Origin: Alphaproteobacteria bacterium
Lineage (GTDB): Bacteria; Pseudomonadota; Alphaproteobacteria; Bin95
Direction: 5' to 3'
NCBI GenBank assembly: GCA_026710105.1
Contig: JAPORR010000138.1
Location: forward strand, 333-44,816
Length of the DNA: 44,484 nt
The position numbers were made by a program, and so were the translations under genes. The notes under the pieces were generated by a model. It was not told the DNA's origin, made no database searches, and saw only the letters and a list, made by a program, of their open reading frames with translations. Shown one piece after another: positions 25,296-34,195 of this stretch; positions within the stretch are counted from its first letter, which is position 1, and every line of letters begins with the position of its first letter.

Positions 25296-26180
25296 TCAGC
25301 GAGCTTGCCGGGCGGCCAGGGCATTGGCGATGCGTAGCACAGCCCTGGCGCGTTCGGCGACCGGCACGTCCACCATCTTGCCGTCTACGGTAATGGCACC
25401 CTCGCCGCGGGCTAGCGCCTCCTCATAGGCCTCGACGACACGCCGCGCCTGCGTAACCTCGGCGTCCGTTGGGCCGAATTCCTCATTGCAGACCCGGACC
25501 TGATTCGGATGGATACAGGCCGCGCCGCGCAGGCCCATCTTCTTCGACCGGCGCACGATGCGGCGAAACGCATCGATGTCCCGGAACTCGGCGATGGAGC
25601 CGACGAAGCCCATTGGCAGGAGGCCTGCCTCGGCCGCGCAGGCGACCACCTGTTGCTTCAGGCCGTAAAGCGTCTCCTCGTCAGCTGTCATGCCCATAGA
25701 GAGGCCGAAATCCTCTGAGCCAAGCGACAGCGAGACGCTGCGAGGGGCGGCATGAGCGATTTCGCGCAGGTTGAGATAGCCCTTCGCGGTCTCGACGGCG
25801 ATGCAGAGCCGCACCTGACCTGCCGGGATACCGCGGTCGGCTTCGAGCTCGGCGACGGTCTCGCTGAGCGCAACCACATGCTCGGCGCTGTCCACCATCG
25901 GGCACAGCAGGCCAGTGAGCTCCGGGATGACGATGGCCTCGAGATCACGCACTGCAAGCCGCCATGGCCGGTTGATTCGCACCAGCGTGTCGATACCCCT
26001 GGCCGCGAAGCCCCGCACGATGTCTGGCGCCTCGGCGCGGGCGGCGTCCTTGGCATTGGCCGCGACGGAATCCTCCAGGTCGAGGATCAGCCCGTCGGCG
26101 CCCACGCCGGGGCCCTTCTCGATGAAGGTCGCGGCTGTCGCCGGGATAAATAGCAGCGAACGCCAGATAGGGAGAGTCAT
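25296..26180 (-). CDS. HpcH/HpaI-type CoA-ester lyase (CitE-like)
   Basis: A 294-residue TIM-barrel lyase of the CitE/malyl-CoA lyase group. LPIWRSLLFIPATAATFIEK, the Mg-binding DGLILDLEDSVAANAKD, RINRPW, CIAVETAKGYLNL and GSEDFGLSMG are family motifs. Such enzymes cleave malyl-, citramalyl- or related CoA esters. It overlaps the CoA-transferase gene (ATGA), suggesting that one activates an acid to its CoA ester and the other cleaves it, as in itaconate/citramalate breakdown. The substrate is inferred only. Confidence 0.88.
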   Translation of the reverse strand: MTLPIWRSLLFIPATAATFIEKGPGVGADGLILDLEDSVAANAKDAARAEAPDIVRGFAARGIDTLVRINRPWRLAVRDLEAIVIPELTGLLCPMVDSAEHVVALSETVAELEADRGIPAGQVRLCIAVETAKGYLNLREIAHAAPRSVSLSLGSEDFGLSMGMTADEETLYGLKQQVVACAAEAGLLPMGFVGSIAEFRDIDAFRRIVRRSKKMGLRGAACIHPNQVRVCNEEFGPTDAEVTQARRVVEAYEEALARGEGAITVDGKMVDVPVAERARAVLRIANALAARQAR

Positions 26181-27376
26181 AATGCGCCCTCCTCCTTGAG
26201 CTGGTCGAGATCCAGGCCAAGGCCACCCAGGATTTCCTCGTTATGCGCGCCGAGATCGGGCGCCGGCGTGCGGATGGCGCCCGGCGTCCGCGATAAGCGC
26301 GGGATGACATTGTGCATCGGCAACCGTCCGAGTTCGGCATCTGGTAGGTTGACGATCACACCGCGTTCCTTTGCGTGGCGGTCTTCCTTCAGTTGTGCAG
26401 CGGAATAGACCGGCCCCGCCGTTACGCTCTCGCGTTCGAAGACCTCCATCGCCTCCTTGAGCGTTAGCCTGGCAATGAAGCCGCTGACGATAGTGTCCAC
26501 TTCCTCGCGATGGGCCGAGCGCGCCGCTGGGGTGTTGTAGCGGGGATCGTCGCACATGTCGGCGCGGCCGATAGCACGGAAGATGCGCATTGCCATGGAC
26601 TGCATGGAGCCACTCATGGCGATCCATTCACCGTCTTTCGTCTGATAGGCATTGCGCGGCGAGGTCGTGTTGGAGGCGTTGCCGAGCCGCGCTGGCGCCG
26701 TGCCGGTCGCGCTGTGGATTGCCGCGTCTGGACCCAGGATCGAGACCGCCGGTTCCAGCAGTGACAGGTCGATCACCTGACCTGCGCCACCCTTGAGTTC
26801 GACTTCCCGGAGCGCCACCATCACGCCGAAGGCGCCGTAGAGCCCGGCCACCATATCCGCAAGTGCCAGCGGCGGCAGGGCTGGCGGCTTGTCGGGGAAG
26901 CCATTTTTGTAGGCGAAGCCAGACATGGCTTCGACCAGTGTGCCGAAGCCAGGCTTGTGGGCGTAGGGGCCGGTCTGGCCGTAGCCGCTGACGCGCGCGA
27001 TGACGAGCCCGGGATTGCGCGTGAGCAGGATATCGGGCCCGAGATCCATGCGTTCCAGTGCGCCGGCCCTGAAATTCTCCACCAGCACCTGCGCCGTCGG
27101 TACCAGGTCGAGCAGGACCTCGCGTCCCCTCTTACTGCGCAGATTGAGCGAAATGCTCTTCTTGTTGCGCGCATAAACTTTCCAATTGCAGGCGATCCCG
27201 GCGGCCGTCCAGTGTCGGAGCGCGTCTCCCTCTTTCGGGTTCTCGACCTTGATGACCTCGGCACCGTGGTCGGCAAGCGCATGAGTGATCGCATTGCCGG
27301 CAACCAACCGGGAGATGTCGAGAACTCGCACACCGTCGAGCGCACGAGGAGCATCGGGTCGATAGTCGAGATCCAT
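26177..27376 (-). CDS. family III (CaiB/BaiF) CoA-transferase
   Basis: A 399-residue CoA-transferase. RVLDISRLVAGNAITHALAD and GAEVIKVENPKEGDALRHW form the N-terminal CoA-binding region. The catalytic Asp is in PPLALADMVAGLYGAF, and NAYQTKDGEWIAMSGS and GPVYSAAQLKEDRHAKERG are typical of the family. It moves CoA between carboxylic acids. With the overlapping CitE-like lyase it forms a two-enzyme catabolic unit. Confidence 0.9.
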   Translation of the reverse strand: MDLDYRPDAPRALDGVRVLDISRLVAGNAITHALADHGAEVIKVENPKEGDALRHWTAAGIACNWKVYARNKKSISLNLRSKRGREVLLDLVPTAQVLVENFRAGALERMDLGPDILLTRNPGLVIARVSGYGQTGPYAHKPGFGTLVEAMSGFAYKNGFPDKPPALPPLALADMVAGLYGAFGVMVALREVELKGGAGQVIDLSLLEPAVSILGPDAAIHSATGTAPARLGNASNTTSPRNAYQTKDGEWIAMSGSMQSMAMRIFRAIGRADMCDDPRYNTPAARSAHREEVDTIVSGFIARLTLKEAMEVFERESVTAGPVYSAAQLKEDRHAKERGVIVNLPDAELGRLPMHNVIPRLSRTPGAIRTPAPDLGAHNEEILGGLGLDLDQLKEEGAL

Positions 27377-27445
27377 GATAATGGTATATCCGCGTCGGGA
27401 ACGCGGCGGATGGTGCGCGATCCGCCTGTTTCCGGCAAGGCCCGG

Positions 27446-28693
27446 CTACCGCTCCAGCGTCGCACGTACGGCCTGTAGGCGGCGTAATAGCAGGATGATG
27501 ACAGCGAGGCAGAGGCAGGCGCCGCCAAGCACGGGCCAGGAAAGTCCGATGCGATCGGCGAGCGCGCCCATGGCAAGCGCGCCCAGTGCCGGGCCCGCCC
27601 GAAAAGAGAGGCCGTAAATGCTAAGCACCCGGCCGAGCATGTCGGAAGGTGTGCCCATCTGTATGAGGCTCTGCGCCCCGACGCCCATGACCAGCATGGC
27701 GAAGCCGGCGGTTCCGAGCACGGCTAGTGCAAGGTGGAAGTCCTTGGTTACCGAAAACAGCGCCACCATCCCTGCGTGAACTGCGGCGCCGCCGAACACG
27801 ATAGCGGCAAGCCCCCGCCGCCGGCCGCGCTGTGCCAGCCAGACACCACCCGCCAGCGCACCGAGGCCGTTGACGGCGATCAGCATGGAAAAGCCTTCCG
27901 CACCCTGCTCGAAGGCTACGTCGGCGAAGGCTGGCAGCAATTCGACATAGGGCCGGACCAGCAGCGCGCCGGTTAGCAGGAGCAGGATCAGCGCGCTGAC
28001 GCCAGCATGGCGCGCGATATAGCGGAAGCCCTCGCCGATCTCAGCAAACAGGCTCTGGTGTTCGCGCTGCCCTTTCGGGCGGGGGGTGAAGCGAAGCATT
28101 GGCAATATGATCAGGAAGACTGCGAAACTGGCCGTATTGCAAAGAAACGCCCAGCCGGCGCCTGTTACCGGGCCGAAATGGAGAAGGAGCGGCCCCGCCA
28201 GCGTCGGGCCGACAAAGCGCGCGCTGTTCCAGCCGACGGAGTTGACGGCAACCGCTGACGGGATGTCATCACGGGCGACGAGCGAGGGCACGAGAGAGAG
28301 GCGTGCCGGTTGCGCCGCCGCGGTTGCTGCGCCAAGCACTAGGGTGAGCAGGAAGAGCATTTCCGGTGTGATGAGTCCAGTGACAGTCAGCAGACCAAGC
28401 GCCAGCGCCTGGGCGCAAAGTAGGCCCTGCATGACGGCGATGATGCCAAGCCGGCTCATCCGGTCTGCCACCGCGCCAGCGAAGGGGCCGAGAAGGATTG
28501 ACGGCAGGAATTCCGCGAGTGCGATCAAGCCGAGATAGAAAGCCGATCCGGTTAGCTCCCAGGCGAGCGCGCCGACACCTGTGCGCTGCATCCATGTGCC
28601 GATCAGCGAGATCGTATTGCCGGTGAAGTAAAGGCGGTAGTTGCGGTTAGCGAAGGCGCGCCTTATGCCACCACGCGCGGGCCGGGGGGCCAT
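27446..28693 (-). CDS. MFS transporter (MFS_3-type exporter)
   Basis: A 415-residue 12-TM protein. FANRNYRLYFTGNTISLIGT and WMQRTGVGALAWELTGSAFY are typical of the MFS_3/EntS-like group, and GPFAGAVADRMSRLGIIAV is the loop 2-3 signature. The substrate is unknown. ATG 28693 overlaps the nitroreductase stop by one base (TGATG), so the two are co-translated. Confidence 0.87.
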   Translation of the reverse strand: MAPRPARGGIRRAFANRNYRLYFTGNTISLIGTWMQRTGVGALAWELTGSAFYLGLIALAEFLPSILLGPFAGAVADRMSRLGIIAVMQGLLCAQALALGLLTVTGLITPEMLFLLTLVLGAATAAAQPARLSLVPSLVARDDIPSAVAVNSVGWNSARFVGPTLAGPLLLHFGPVTGAGWAFLCNTASFAVFLIILPMLRFTPRPKGQREHQSLFAEIGEGFRYIARHAGVSALILLLLTGALLVRPYVELLPAFADVAFEQGAEGFSMLIAVNGLGALAGGVWLAQRGRRRGLAAIVFGGAAVHAGMVALFSVTKDFHLALAVLGTAGFAMLVMGVGAQSLIQMGTPSDMLGRVLSIYGLSFRAGPALGALAMGALADRIGLSWPVLGGACLCLAVIILLLRRLQAVRATLER

Positions 28694-29535
28694 CAGTCTA
28701 GCCGGTAGCCCTGGCGGCGAAGGAAGGCACCGAAATCCCCGCGTTCGGTATGTGATACTTGTCGGGCCTTGTCCTCGGACCAGCCGTAGAAGGCTGCCTC
28801 GCCGTAAAGGTCGAGGTCCCGCTGCTTTTCTGCCGGGATGCTGTAGGTGGCATGGCGGCGGCGGTCATACGCATCAATGCCGGCGGCCAGCTTCTCGTCG
28901 TCATAGCGGTTGGTATGGACTGCGACCGAGGGCGGCACCCGCATGGAGATATGGCCTTGCGCCGCCGGCCAGCCGACGCAGAGTCCGGCGACCGGGAACA
29001 CCCAGTCAGGCAGGTCTAGCAGGTCCCTGATCCGGAAGGCGTGGTTGCGCAAGACGCTGATCGGACAGCAGCCAAGCCCCGTCGCCTCGGCTGCGAGTAT
29101 GAAGGTCTGCATGGCGAGCGCTGCATCGACGGTTGGGTTGAAAACAGCATCGAAATGGTCGTTAGCGAAGGGCTTGCCGCGCATCCCGCAGATGCGTCTT
29201 ATACGCCGTCCGTCGCCACACCAGACCATGAACACCGGCGCTGCACTGATCCACGGCATGCCCGGGATGAGCGCTGCAACCTCCGCCCGGAGCGCTGGGT
29301 CAGCGATACGCACGACTGAAGCCTGCTGCAGGTCGGACTTGGCGCTTGCGGAGAAGGCGCAAGCGAACAGCAGGTCGAGCATGTCCTCCGGAACGGGTTG
29401 GTCGGCGTAGTGCCGGTGCGTGCGCCGGTCGAGGATCGCCGCGAGCGGGCCTTTCGCCGGCAGGTCGGTGCCGCCAGGCGTTTCCGGGCCGTAGCGCTTC
29501 GCCACCAGGTCGGCGAGGGTATCGGGCATCGGCAT
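28693..29535 (-). CDS. nitroreductase-family flavoprotein
   Basis: A 280-residue FMN-dependent oxidoreductase. RRTHRHYADQPVPEDMLDLL opens the fold with the FMN-binding Arg region. LQQASVVRIADPAL, FNPTVDAALAMQTFILAAEA and GLGCCPISVLRNH follow. A C-terminal extension (about residues 220-280) is longer than in short nitroreductases. Start ATG 29535 (MPMPDTLADL) follows GGAGAGA; the longer reading from 29712 runs over the divergent gene. It is the first gene of a unit with the MFS exporter. Confidence 0.88.
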   Translation of the reverse strand: MPMPDTLADLVAKRYGPETPGGTDLPAKGPLAAILDRRTHRHYADQPVPEDMLDLLFACAFSASAKSDLQQASVVRIADPALRAEVAALIPGMPWISAAPVFMVWCGDGRRIRRICGMRGKPFANDHFDAVFNPTVDAALAMQTFILAAEATGLGCCPISVLRNHAFRIRDLLDLPDWVFPVAGLCVGWPAAQGHISMRVPPSVAVHTNRYDDEKLAAGIDAYDRRRHATYSIPAEKQRDLDLYGEAAFYGWSEDKARQVSHTERGDFGAFLRRQGYRLD

Positions 29536-29622
29536 TCTCTCCGTATCGGGTAGCGCGCCGGGGGATGACCCTACGCCTACCGACCCGGCTGTGGAAGCCG
29601 ACCTAGCTCTTGCGCCGGTCGG
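29536..29622. promoter_or_regulatory. divergent promoter region, nitroreductase / IlvD-Edd dehydratase
   Basis: An 87-bp gap between divergent starts. It must contain both promoters. No clear operator or -10/-35 pair is seen. The dehydratase start could instead be ATG 29641, which would lengthen the gap. Confidence 0.3.
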
Positions 29623-31380
29623 ATGGGCCAGCGCAGACTCATGCCTTCTAGCCCAGAATTTCCGAAAGGTGCTTCCCCCGTGACCGACGGCATCCGTTCC
29701 GGCCTCGCCCATTATGGCGACGCCGAACTTTCCTTCTTCCTGCGCAAGGCGTTCATCAAGGCGATGGGCTATTCAGACGAAGCCCTCGAACGACCTATCG
29801 TCGCCATCACCGATACCTTCAGCGGCTATAATGGGTGCCACCGCACCGTGCCGGAGCTCATAGCAGCCATAGAGCGCGGCGTCATGCATGCGGGCGGCCT
29901 GCCGATCCGTTTCCCGACGATCTCGATCCATGAGAGCTTCTCGCATCCAACCTCCATGTTCCTGCGCAATCTCATGGCGATGGATACGGAAGAGATGGTT
30001 CGCGCCCAACCGATGGATGCCGTGGTGCTGATCGGTGGCTGCGACAAGACTGTGCCGGCCTTGCTAATGGGGGCCGCGAGCGCCGGCATCCCCGCTATCA
30101 TGGAAGTGACGGGGCCGATGATGACCGGGCATTTCCGGGGCGAGAGGCTCGGCGCCTGCACGGATTGCCGGCGGCTCTGGGGCCTGTACCGGGCAGGCGA
30201 GATGGACGCTGCCGAGGTCGAGATTGCCGGCGGGCGGCTGATGCCGACGGCGGGAACCTGCATGGTGATGGGCACGGCGTCGACCATGGCGCTGATGACC
30301 GAAACGATCGGCATGATGTTGCCTGGTGGCGCTGCTATCCCGGCGGTTCATGCCGATCGACTGCGCCATGCAGAAGCAACCGGCGCGCGCGCCGCAGCGC
30401 TAGCCGGGGAGGGGCTCACGCCCGATCGAATTATGACAGCAGCGGCCTTCGAGAACGCCTTCCGCATGCTGCTCGCGGTCGGTGGCTCGACCAACGGGCT
30501 GATCCACATGGCAGCAGTCGCCGCCCGGCTCGGCATCAAGACCGATCTTGAGGCCATCGACGCCATGGGCCGGGAAACGCCTGTGCTGGTGGACCTGAAG
30601 CCTTCAGGCCAGCACTACATGGAAGACCTGCACCGGGCGGGCGGTGCGGCGCCCATCCTGAAGGAACTCCGGGGACTTTTGAACTTGGACGTGCTGACGA
30701 TCACCGGGCGTACGCTCGGCGAGGAGATCGACCGGATGGCCGAAGAGCATCCGGAGCAGGCCGTGGTGCGCCCGCTGGCGGACCCGATCTGGCCGGAAGG
30801 CGGTGTCGCCGTGCTGTGCGGCACGCTTGCGCCGGACACGGCCGTCATCAAACAGTCGGCAGCGAGCCCGGAATTGCTTGTGCATGAGGGCCGGGCTGTG
30901 GTGTTCGATGGGCTGGAGGACTTGGCGGCACGGATCGACGATCCGGACCTCGAAGTGGCGGCCGACGATGTTCTGGTGCTCCGCAATGCTGGCCCGAAAG
31001 GCGCGCCCGGCATGCCGGAAGCGGGCTCGATGCCGATTCCGAAAAAGCTGGCTGCAAGGGGCGTGCGTGACATGTTGCGCATTTCGGACGCGCGCATGTC
31101 GGGCACTGCCTTTGGCACGATCGTGTTGCATTGCTGCCCGGAAGCGGCGGTCGGCGGGCCACTCGCGCTCGTCTGCACCGGCGACCGCATCCGCCTTGAT
31201 ACGCCGGCGCGCCGCCTCGACCTGCTGGTGGATGATGCGGAACTTGAACGCCGGCGCGCGGACTGGCGTCCGCCAGCCCATGCCGGCTCAGACCGCGGCT
31301 ATCTCAAGCTCTATCTGGAAACCGTGACCCAAGCGAATCGCGGCTGTGATTTCGATTTCATGGCAAAGACTGCCGGCTAA
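29623..31380 (+). CDS. IlvD/Edd-family dehydratase
   Basis: A 585-residue Fe-S dehydratase acting on dihydroxy acids or sugar acids. Cluster cysteines fit C72 (YNGCHRTVPEL), C140 (LIGGCDKTVPA) and C213 (TAGTCMVMGTAS). GACTDCRRLWG and the C-terminal DARMSGTAFGTIVLH are diagnostic. The context with an altronate-dehydratase-like gene elsewhere and no ilv cluster suggests a sugar-acid substrate (for example an arabinonate-type acid) over the Val/Ile pathway. ATG 29641 is an alternative start. Its TAA shares bases with the TAG of the convergent polyferredoxin gene (CTAA, 31377-31380). Confidence 0.9.
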   Translation: MGQRRLMPSSPEFPKGASPVTDGIRSGLAHYGDAELSFFLRKAFIKAMGYSDEALERPIVAITDTFSGYNGCHRTVPELIAAIERGVMHAGGLPIRFPTISIHESFSHPTSMFLRNLMAMDTEEMVRAQPMDAVVLIGGCDKTVPALLMGAASAGIPAIMEVTGPMMTGHFRGERLGACTDCRRLWGLYRAGEMDAAEVEIAGGRLMPTAGTCMVMGTASTMALMTETIGMMLPGGAAIPAVHADRLRHAEATGARAAALAGEGLTPDRIMTAAAFENAFRMLLAVGGSTNGLIHMAAVAARLGIKTDLEAIDAMGRETPVLVDLKPSGQHYMEDLHRAGGAAPILKELRGLLNLDVLTITGRTLGEEIDRMAEEHPEQAVVRPLADPIWPEGGVAVLCGTLAPDTAVIKQSAASPELLVHEGRAVVFDGLEDLAARIDDPDLEVAADDVLVLRNAGPKGAPGMPEAGSMPIPKKLAARGVRDMLRISDARMSGTAFGTIVLHCCPEAAVGGPLALVCTGDRIRLDTPARRLDLLVDDAELERRRADWRPPAHAGSDRGYLKLYLETVTQANRGCDFDFMAKTAG

Positions 31381-33338
31381 TGGTCCTTGCTGCGGTCGCG
31401 CAGATAGTCCTCGGTTGTGCGTACGCGGGGCCGTTCGCCCATGGCGAAAGGATTGTCGGCTGCATGGTATTGCGCGTTGATGCGGCAGTCGTCACACATG
31501 CAGATGAGGCGTGCGGCGTCGCTGCCTGCGAACATTGAGTGCTTGCCAGCCAATTGCGCGACGATCCGCTCCACAGTCGATTTCACGCCGAAGGGCTTGC
31601 CGCACTCGATGCACTCATAAGGGGCTTCCTCATTGAGCACTCGCTGCTCCAGAGCGGCATCGGAGAGGTTGAGACGGGGCTCAAGGGAGACCGCATTTTC
31701 AGGGCAGACCTGGACGCAGAGCCCGCATTGCAGGCAGGCATCCTCCTGGAAGCGTAGCTGCGGCATGTCGGGATTGTCGCCGAGCGCACCCGAAGGGCAG
31801 AGCGAGGCGCAGGCTAGGCAGAGCGTGCAGGCATCCGTATCAACCGTCACCGACCCGTAGGGCGCGCCGTCGGGTAGCGGCAGCAGGGCGCCGGCGGGAT
31901 TGAGTGCTTGCGCTGCTAGTCGTGCAACTTGCCGGCGGGAGCCGAGTGCCAGAACGGGGTCGACGGACGCCGGTGCGACCTCGCGTCTGTAAAGCGTGTC
32001 CGCGAGCGCGTCGGGATCGCCAACCTCAAGCAGATTAAGGCGTCCCTCACCGCCCATCGCCTCGGCGAGCGCGAGCTCCCGGCGCGGCACCTCGTTCTCG
32101 GCGCGTGGCGGCAACAAGATATCCACCGACGTAAATCCCCCTGCCAGGGCCGCCAGCATCTCGGCATGGCCGAAGCCTTCCAGAGCCTCGACCTCGAAGG
32201 GGATGACATCGGCCGGTAAGCCGCGCCCAAACCGGGCCAAAAGTGCGACCATCTCCGCGCCGTGGCTCCTATCCGTCACCAGCAGGCGTGCCGTTGTGCC
32301 CCCGGCTTTGCGCCAAGCTTCGGAAAGCGTTTCCATGCGGCGGAACAGCGAGGCGACTGGCGGCGCATCGAAAGATATGGCGGCGGAAGGGCAGACGGCC
32401 GAGCAGGCCCCGCAGCCAGCGCAGACCATTGGATCGACGGCCACATGGTCTCCCGCCGGCACGATGGCGCCGGTCGGACAGATGTTGAGGCATTTACTGC
32501 AGCCGCTCTGCCCGGCGCGGGAATGTGCACATAAGCTTTCCTCCAGCCGGACATAGAGCGGCTTTTCGAATGTACCAACGGTCTGCCCCGCTTCGAACAC
32601 GGCAGCGGCAACAGCGTTTGGGTCTCCCGGATCAACGCGGAAATAACCCTCACGCTTCTCGTGGGCAGGGAAGAGGGGTGTGCCGCCTGAAAGGTCGAGG
32701 ATCGTGTCACACGTGGTATCGGCACCGTCGCGCGGCTCAGAGAACGTGAACGTGCCGCGTCCGCCGGGCTCCATCTGCCGGAGCCCGTCAAGCCGTAGGC
32801 GGAATCCCCCGAGTGCACCCGTTGCCGTCCGCAACCTGCCGATCACGACCTCGAAGCGGCGGTCCACCGGCAGGTCCTCCGGTGGTGCCGCAAGCAGCAC
32901 GGTGACCGACAGGGGTTCGGCCAGGCGTTCCGCTGCTGCGACAGCGATCTGTTCTCCGCCGAGTATCAGGCAACGCCCCTCGGACTCTACATCTACGGTG
33001 CGCGTCGCCGGCGTGGCGAGCAGAGCCTGGGCCACCAGTGCCGCTTGTTTGGGGCCGGCAGTTGCGGCTTCGTCTGACCATCCGGCGCGGTCGCGGATGT
33101 CGACTAGCAAAGGTGCCGGGGCTTCCAGCTCCTCCGCGATTTCCTCGAATCGTGCCCATTCCTGCTGGCAGGCGATGACCGCGTCGCCACTCTGTATGGC
33201 TTGTGCGGCGGCGGCAGCTTCTGTTGTGCAAAGCGCACTGTGGAGGCGTGAACAGGTGACGCCGGCGCCGGCGTCGATGGCGCGCATATCAACCACCTGG
33301 CTCTGGGCGCAGTTGCATACGAGCAAGGTTCGGGTCAT
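31377..33338 (-). CDS. multi-cluster ferredoxin of the formate dehydrogenase locus
   Basis: A 653-residue cytoplasmic iron-sulfur protein. The N-terminal third has no clusters. A first ferredoxin pair is CSKCLNICPTG and CAGCGACSAVCPSAA (about residues 280-320). A second pair is CTLCLACASLCPSG and CLQCGLCVQVCPENA (about 505-550). C-terminal CIECGKPFG and CMCDDC could bind a metal. Proteins of this kind are encoded beside DUF3305/3306-type formate dehydrogenases in Alphaproteobacteria and may pass electrons or aid maturation. It is transcribed divergently from the fdh operon. Confidence 0.88.
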   Translation of the reverse strand: MTRTLLVCNCAQSQVVDMRAIDAGAGVTCSRLHSALCTTEAAAAAQAIQSGDAVIACQQEWARFEEIAEELEAPAPLLVDIRDRAGWSDEAATAGPKQAALVAQALLATPATRTVDVESEGRCLILGGEQIAVAAAERLAEPLSVTVLLAAPPEDLPVDRRFEVVIGRLRTATGALGGFRLRLDGLRQMEPGGRGTFTFSEPRDGADTTCDTILDLSGGTPLFPAHEKREGYFRVDPGDPNAVAAAVFEAGQTVGTFEKPLYVRLEESLCAHSRAGQSGCSKCLNICPTGAIVPAGDHVAVDPMVCAGCGACSAVCPSAAISFDAPPVASLFRRMETLSEAWRKAGGTTARLLVTDRSHGAEMVALLARFGRGLPADVIPFEVEALEGFGHAEMLAALAGGFTSVDILLPPRAENEVPRRELALAEAMGGEGRLNLLEVGDPDALADTLYRREVAPASVDPVLALGSRRQVARLAAQALNPAGALLPLPDGAPYGSVTVDTDACTLCLACASLCPSGALGDNPDMPQLRFQEDACLQCGLCVQVCPENAVSLEPRLNLSDAALEQRVLNEEAPYECIECGKPFGVKSTVERIVAQLAGKHSMFAGSDAARLICMCDDCRINAQYHAADNPFAMGERPRVRTTEDYLRDRSKDH

Positions 33339-33385
33339 GTCCTTGTCCTCCGCACAAGCCCCTGTTGGCCATCTTCAGGCTTACT

Positions 33386-33420
33386 GCAAGCTTGCCAATT
33401 TACCGCCGTACTGGGCGGTA
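33386..33420. promoter_or_regulatory. palindromes in the divergent fdh control region
   Basis: GCAAGCTTGC (33386-33395) is a perfect 10-bp palindrome. TACCGCC (33401-33407) and GGCGGTA (33414-33420) form a perfect 7-bp inverted repeat with a 6-nt centre, and the GGGCGGTA half recurs at 33508-33515. They lie in the spacer (33339-33634) between the polyferredoxin gene and the fdh operon, 50 bp from the former's start. A regulator binding here could control both. The AT-rich stretch near 33550-33575 may carry the plus-strand promoter. Confidence 0.45.
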
Positions 33421-33634
33421 GTTTCCGAGGGCACTGCCCCCGTCGCGCGCAGACTAGGTTATGACCTCTGTCGACCACCTGTCCAGACCGACGGAATTGC
33501 TGGCTGCGGGCGGTAATTCGGCAAAGCAGTTTTTGTGTTGGCGCAAGGCTAAAATTAAGTGCATTATTGTATGGGGTAGCGCGTCGTCTTGTGCGGAAAT
33601 GGCGATGTGCCTGCCTGGAGGGAGGGTCGCCACC

Positions 33635-34195
33635 ATGTTGGTGAGCGCTTTGTCTTTGCCGCTTGGAATCGTTCTCCGTCGGAGTCCGGCGGCGAGCCCT
33701 TGGGTGCGCTGGTCCTGGACGGTGGCGGATGTCGTGCCCGGTGCTGCACCAGCGGACTGGCACGAGCTTAGGCGTGACGGCGATATCGTCGAATACCATG
33801 CGGCCACGGTGCCGCTTGAGTTCTGGGCCGCCGATGTCGAGGCCTATATGACCGGTCTCGCGGCGCGCCTGCCGGCCGTTTATGTCGTCATGCGTCGAAC
33901 CGACGACGCGGATGCGTCCCAGGAGCTCGAAGTCGTGCTGGCCACAGCGTCGCCCTACGAGGCGCAGGACTATATGGACAGCGGCGAGGAGATCGTCGAC
34001 CAAGCTCCGATGCCGGAGGGGCTGGTCGCGGTGGTGCGTGACTTCATCCAACGCCACCGTGAGGAGGAACCCTTCGTCAAGCGCAGGCGTGACAAGCGGC
34101 GGGTCGATTTCGTGGAGGACGGGAAGGGCGATCCGCGTATCCGCCAGATGTCCGATGTCTATCGTGCGCCGAGGCGCGCGGAGTCGCTACATTGA
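33635..34195 (+). CDS. DUF3305 protein of the formate dehydrogenase operon
   Basis: A 186-residue protein. LGIVLRRSPAASPWVRWSWT, VPGAAPADWHELRRDGDIVE and YHAATVPLEFWAADVEAYM match DUF3305, found only beside formate dehydrogenase genes of this type. Its role in maturation or assembly is not known. Start ATG 33635 follows GGAGGGAGGG by 8 nt; an earlier in-frame ATG at 33461 adds 58 unrelated residues. It overlaps the DUF3306 gene. Confidence 0.85.
   Translation: MLVSALSLPLGIVLRRSPAASPWVRWSWTVADVVPGAAPADWHELRRDGDIVEYHAATVPLEFWAADVEAYMTGLAARLPAVYVVMRRTDDADASQELEVVLATASPYEAQDYMDSGEEIVDQAPMPEGLVAVVRDFIQRHREEEPFVKRRRDKRRVDFVEDGKGDPRIRQMSDVYRAPRRAESLH

Noticed and set aside
33535-33580. Sigma-54-type promoter before the fdh operon (TTGGCGC...)
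   Set aside because: The GG element is present but no GC follows at the required 10-bp distance.
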